From positions 1 through 14,097 of the forward strand of contig CALKWU010000071.1 in assembly GCA_938004015.1 (NCBI GenBank): DNA of 14,097 nt. Reading direction: 5' to 3'. The notes under the pieces are model-generated. The model searched no databases. It was not told the DNA's origin and saw nothing but the letters and a program-made list of their open reading frames with translations. Positions within the stretch are counted from its first letter, which is position 1. Each line of letters opens with the position of its first letter. Of the stretch, positions 12,878 to 14,097 are shown piece after piece. This DNA comes from an uncultured Oceanobacillus sp. (GTDB taxonomy: Bacteria; Bacillota; Bacilli; Bacillales; Amphibacillaceae). The translations under genes and the position numbers were made by a program.

Positions 12878-13189
12878 TCAGTAAACCTTTACCAATACGA
12901 CCCATGAAATAAATACGGTACTGATCGTTAAAGCTGTGATAAACTGAATGACTTCCAACGGACAAATAGATGATGTCGAATTGAAGCAAAGTTTGCATGA
13001 CGATGGAGTAGAACAAAAATGCAAAGAAAGAAAAGACATCCCCTTCTGCCTGATCAACTTCATACGTTCGTCTTTTTGGATGAATTGAGGTTATAAGTAA
13101 CTTAAACAAAAACACTTGACGGCCATGGATAAGGTGAGATAAATATACGCAAGGGACGAGTTTCAGCCAAAAACGTAAACATTAGCCAT
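12878..13189 (-). pseudogene. Small membrane-protein gene with two single-base frameshifts
   Basis: The ATG at 13187-13189 has a strong AGGAGG ribosome site 8 bases upstream, but the frame stops after MANVYVFG. Adding one T in the T5 run (plus-strand A5 at 13169-13173) opens the frame through WLKLVPCVYLSH, PKRRTYEVDQAEGD and FAFLFYSIVMQTLLQFDIIYLSV. Removing one G (CC at 12955-12956) then joins it to EVIQFITALTISTVFISW and the end VLVKVY. The result is 103 residues in exactly 312 bases, with about three hydrophobic segments. Both lesions lie in short homopolymers, so sequencing error is possible. It is immediately upstream of the hydrolase gene (32 bases between) and may have been its operon partner. 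Family not recognised. Confidence 0.5.
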
Positions 13190-13224
13190 GAAAAATTCCT
13201 CCTCTTGAAATTCTTATATAAAGA

Positions 13225-13257
13225 AAAACCACCCTCTAAATAAAAAAGAGTGGTTTT
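13225..13257 (-). terminator. Rho-independent terminator of the second lipoprotein gene
   Basis: AAAACCAC (13225-13232) pairs with GTGGTTTT (13250-13257), with an inner TCT/AGA pairing and a two-base bulge. On the minus strand a T-rich run follows. It lies 15 bases after the lipoprotein stop. Confidence 0.8.
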
Positions 13258-13271
13258 CCTTATTCACATTT

Positions 13272-13766
13272 TTAATTTGAGTAACGTAACAACTCTTCCA
13301 GCCTTTGCTCATAATTTATATCCAGATCCGTGCCTTTTACGATTAACTCGTCAACGTCATTTGAATTAAAGTCAGGTATTAATTCCGCCGCTTCAATTAA
13401 GATCGCCCTAGCGTCCGGATCATTCACAAACGGTTCGAGGACATGAATGGATGCACTGATTAACAGATATTCTTGAACGTTTTCCGGCAGTTTTTCAAGG
13501 TCCTCCATGACTTCATCAGAAAACGGTTTATAGTCGTTTGGATGCTTATGATATCGAGGAACATATTCTTTTCCTTTGAGAATGTCCGAAACATTATCGC
13601 TTGTAGTGTTTTGCTCTTCAACAGCGACGGTTTGATCCTCATCAATGATAGATGGATCCTCATCAATGACAGACGAATCGGAGTCGAACGCATGAGCAGT
13701 GTCTTCACTTTCACCACAACCCATCAGAACCAACAACAGACAAGGAAGAAAAAACAGTTTTTTCAT
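13272..13766 (-). CDS. Small lipoprotein with acidic linker
   Basis: A 164-residue lipoprotein. Residues 1-17 are the signal with lipobox LMGC and Cys17 as predicted lipidation site. Residues 18-60 are a disordered acidic linker that contains a direct 7-residue repeat (VIDEDPS and IIDEDQT), encoded by a 21-base direct repeat near 13634-13669. Residues 62-164 form a compact charged domain including PRYHKHPNDYKPFSDEVMEDLEKL (about 70-93) and a helical, acidic C-terminus; no family recognised. Extracytoplasmic, attached to the outer face of the membrane. The ATG (13764-13766) has AAGGGTG upstream. It has its own terminator at 13225-13257. The stretch behind it to the next gene (13767-13863) has no clear terminator for the neighbouring gene. 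Confidence 0.88.
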   Translation of the reverse strand: MKKLFFLPCLLLVLMGCGESEDTAHAFDSDSSVIDEDPSIIDEDQTVAVEEQNTTSDNVSDILKGKEYVPRYHKHPNDYKPFSDEVMEDLEKLPENVQEYLLISASIHVLEPFVNDPDARAILIEAAELIPDFNSNDVDELIVKGTDLDINYEQRLEELLRYSN

Positions 13767-13863
13767 AATAGCACCCTTCTGTTACGTTTGTATCTATATT
13801 AAAATAGATGCTTTGATTTGAAAAGGCTAATACACTTATTTTTTATTTTAGTTTGGGAATGAG

Positions 13864-14097
13864 TTAAAAGCCGGCTTTTTTCAATTCTTGTTGACGTTTG
13901 CCCGCATTTGAACGGTTTTTAAAGCTACCTGTTACGACGCGATAAAAAGTACCACTAGAACCGGAACTTGACCCAGACCTAGATTCACGAGATGAGCCAC
14001 CGTAACTTTTTCTTTTCCAGTAGTAGGCCCACGCCGCACCCAGGAGATGACCGCAAGCCATCTTCTCCAGGAACGCGTCGGATTTGAGCTTTGATGC
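13864..14097 (-). CDS. C-terminal part of a protein with a truncated SPOR-like tail (partial)
   Basis: The frame is open to the window edge (at least 77 residues), so the start lies outside. The visible part has residues like ASKLKSDAFLEKMACGHLLGA and AYYWKRKSYG, then a Ser/Gly/Arg linker, then TFYRVVTGSFKNRS and NAGKRQQELKKAGF before the stop. YRV(V/Q)xGSF followed by NAxxxxxxLKKAGF is the first strand and helix of a SPOR domain (peptidoglycan-binding, about 70 residues). Here the domain ends after about 28 residues, so only half is present. SPOR tails occur on cell-wall amidases and lysozyme-like proteins, so a wall hydrolase is possible but the catalytic part is not visible. Confidence 0.6.
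   Translation of the reverse strand, partial: ASKLKSDAFLEKMACGHLLGAAWAYYWKRKSYGGSSRESRSGSSSGSSGTFYRVVTGSFKNRSNAGKRQQELKKAGF

Noticed and set aside
1..14097. tRNA, rRNA, insertion sequence or phage attachment site
   Set aside because: No cloverleaf with CCA-proximal arms, no transposase gene and no terminal inverted repeats with target duplications were seen by eye.

Overview
The window reads as chromosome of a low-GC, Gram-positive, endospore-forming member of the Bacillales. Gene starts follow strong AGGAGG-type ribosome binding sites, rho-independent terminators are abundant, and there is a CotF-family spore coat gene and a YfhD-family gene. I cannot name the species; a Bacillaceae or Planococcaceae relative is the most I would say.

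Positions 1-2940: exoA (AP endonuclease/exonuclease III) with a terminator; a divergently oriented lipoprotein gene with a long Ser/Thr/Asn/Asp tail; a gene-poor stretch; and the 5' remnant of an ATPase gene that stops before its Walker A motif. Positions 2946-7600: a metallo-beta-lactamase-fold hydrolase (minus), then a plus-strand series of a CotF-like coat protein, an AIM24-family protein, YfhD, and a YueI-CvfC pair. Terminators close most of these units. Two candidate forespore (sigma-G/F-like) promoters precede the coat gene and yfhD. Positions 7605-10627: a TIM-barrel sugar phosphate isomerase/epimerase and a complete acetoacetyl-CoA synthetase. The synthetase promoter carries a near-consensus cre (CcpA) site exactly between its -35 and -10 boxes, which suggests carbon catabolite repression.

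Positions 10622-11526 (minus) look like a compact three-gene operon: a Cro/CI-type HTH regulator of 72 aa, a four-helix membrane protein of 143 aa whose GTG start lies inside the regulator gene, and a previously unlisted two-helix protein of 52 aa. Two similar operator-like palindromes, about 40 bp apart, flank or overlap the operon promoter.

Positions 11604-11897 hold the most unusual object: 14 tandem units of exactly 21 bp with no length change, sharing the core CAYGAGCGNTT, with otherwise highly diverged spacers. The core is always on the same helical face (21 bp is two turns). Conservation looks nucleotide-level rather than protein-level. A minus-strand terminator closes the array on its left, so it may be transcribed as the 3' untranslated part of the hydrolase mRNA or as its own RNA. 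Beyond it lie an alpha/beta hydrolase, a membrane-protein gene broken by two single-base frameshifts, a second small lipoprotein, and the C-terminal end of a gene with a shortened SPOR-like tail that runs off the window.
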